From JAEXZL01 sp049943125 (GTDB lineage Bacteria; Bacillota; Clostridia; Clostridiales; Clostridiaceae), in the NCBI RefSeq assembly GCF_049943125.1, contig NZ_CP188040.1:558001-622000 (forward strand): a stretch of DNA of 64,000 nucleotides, in the 5' to 3' direction. A program made the position numbers and the translations under genes. Below, one piece after another: positions 63,425 through 64,000 of this stretch. Under the pieces are notes generated by a model. That model did no database searches. It saw only the letters and a list, made by a program, of their open reading frames with translations, and was not told the origin of the DNA. Numbering within the stretch: position 1 is the stretch's first letter; every line of letters starts with the position of its first letter.

Positions 63425-63529
63425 CCTTTCCCCTTTCCTATAAATATTTACTATCTTAGTATTATCAATCACATTAAAAAAATACTTCCGACTCTATTCT
63501 AGAAAGACATCAATAAACTCTAAATATAT

Positions 63530-63572
63530 AAAAGCCTGCAGCTTGTCACTAAGTGATACGCTGCAGGCTTAT
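63530..63572 (-). terminator. Terminator of the small paralogous gene
   Basis: AGCCTGCAGC (63533-63542) pairs with GCTGCAGGCT (63560-63569), with an inner GTCACT/AGTGAT helix; T-rich tail on the minus strand. Confidence 0.88.
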
Positions 63573-63575
63573 TTA

Positions 63576-63893
63576 TTATATATCCCTTAAGGTTATTCCA
63601 GCTTCCTTGAGAGTCTTGCCAGAGTAATCATCTCTGTCTATGAGCTTCAAATAATCCTCACCGGACAAAGGAAAGAGAAAGGTTCTTTTTTCAAAAATCC
63701 CTTGAAACTCCTTTTTGTAGGCATAAAAGCTTCTATCATCTCCCACTTGAAAGGTTTTAGAAAACTCATTTTTTTCAATGTAATATCTATTCCCTTGATA
63801 ATCCTTACCCTTATAATGCTCTCCACTAATAGAAGTAATCAAGCACCTCACAAGAATAGTATCTTCCAATATAAAGTCCATATCATTCATCAT
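63576..63893 (-). CDS. Unknown small protein, paralogue of the gene at 29480-29794
   Basis: The 105-residue soluble protein starts after AGGAGAG. It aligns along its whole length with the product of 29480-29794: ILVRCLITSISGEHYKGKDY against IVLIRCMITGESEDYYRGKD, then GNRY, VGDDRSFYAYKKE and GKTLKEAGITLRDI. No known domain or motif is recognised. Both copies are single-gene units with an own strong terminator, and both lie a few hundred bases from envelope sugar genes (galE; a polysaccharide deacetylase). Function unknown. Confidence 0.7.
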   Translation of the reverse strand: MMNDMDFILEDTILVRCLITSISGEHYKGKDYQGNRYYIEKNEFSKTFQVGDDRSFYAYKKEFQGIFEKRTFLFPLSGEDYLKLIDRDDYSGKTLKEAGITLRDI

Positions 63894-64000
63894 TTTGTGC
63901 TCTCCTATAATAAAAAATTAAATAAAATAATATTCTTAGTTAAAGCTTCCATATATTTTATATCGTAGGAGAGTAATGTAACTTTATAGATATAGTAAAG
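63894..64000. other. Right edge, no gene seen
   Basis: AT-rich DNA carrying the upstream region of the small minus-strand gene. TAGGAGAG near 63965-63972 could be a ribosome site for a plus-strand gene, with ATG-like codon TAATG following, but the frame is closed within a few codons in the visible part. Confidence 0.3.

Noticed and set aside
1..64000. Searched by eye for CRISPR arrays, insertion sequences, prophage genes, tRNA and rRNA.
   Set aside because: No regularly spaced repeats, transposase or integrase frames, or RNA gene signatures were found.

Overview
The window reads as chromosomal DNA of a low-GC, Gram-positive anaerobe of the Clostridiaceae type (Bacillota, Clostridia). Supporting signs are the very AT-rich intergenic DNA, strong AGGAGG ribosome sites, frequent TTG and GTG starts, T-tailed hairpin terminators after most transcription units, and family content typical of clostridia: DegV, CvfB, a GntR-RCK_C regulator, KtrAB, a folate ECF transporter under a THF riboswitch, Glc-superfamily PTS, LCP and LtaS-type proteins. 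I found no rRNA, tRNA, insertion sequence, prophage or CRISPR array. It looks like ordinary core/accessory chromosome with short, mostly independently terminated operons.

Layout. 1-8 kb: a truncated GH3-type acyl-adenylating enzyme with a membrane methyltransferase-like protein, an orphan amino-acid-type binding lipoprotein, an M20 amidohydrolase with CvfB, DegV and a YfcC-family carrier. 8-15 kb: a small GlsB/YeaQ membrane protein, a BusR-like GntR-RCK_C regulator, two unknown membrane/envelope genes and a two-gene OpuC-type osmolyte ABC transporter. 15-22.8 kb: adenine deaminase, an IseA-like envelope protein, L-cysteine desulfidase, a GH1 phospho-beta-glucosidase, an EamA exporter and a split chromate transporter. 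22.8-27.4 kb: KtrA/KtrB divergent from a KdpD/KdpE-like two-component system. 27.4-32.7 kb: unknown small genes, galE, and folT-folC behind a THF riboswitch. 32.8-42.2 kb: a sugar block with a glucose-type PTS EIICB under LicT-type antitermination (regulator, RNA target and terminator all visible), a PTS_EIIC_2 permease, beta-galactosidase, a lipoprotein and a second EIIBC. 42.8-50.7 kb: serC, a large unknown membrane protein, a heterodimeric ABC exporter and an LCP ligase. 50.7-59.2 kb: DJ-1/PfpI, a large LTA-synthase-like sulfatase, an acyltransferase, an 18-codon gene, a chemoreceptor and phosphoglucomutase. 59.4-64 kb: a full-length chromate transporter, an interrupted zinc-finger-like gene, a frameshifted asnA, a polysaccharide deacetylase and a small unknown gene with a paralogue at 29.5 kb.

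Two themes connect genes. The first is potassium and compatible-solute homeostasis. BusR-like regulator, OpuC (ATPase with CBS pair), KtrA (RCK_C) and a KdpDE-like pair lie within 19 kb, and three of them belong to families known to bind cyclic di-AMP. The second is carbohydrate entry and cell-envelope sugar metabolism: PTS permeases, LacZ, GH1, GalE, Pgm, LCP and LtaS-like.

The strongest less-ordinary observations are the candidate c-di-AMP/osmolyte locus with two undescribed genes inside it, the GH3/methyltransferase pair, a paralogous family of about 104 residues, a self-contained 18-codon gene, and two interrupted genes close together near the right end (asnA frameshift and an in-frame stop). 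Family calls rest on reading motifs by eye; no database search was possible.
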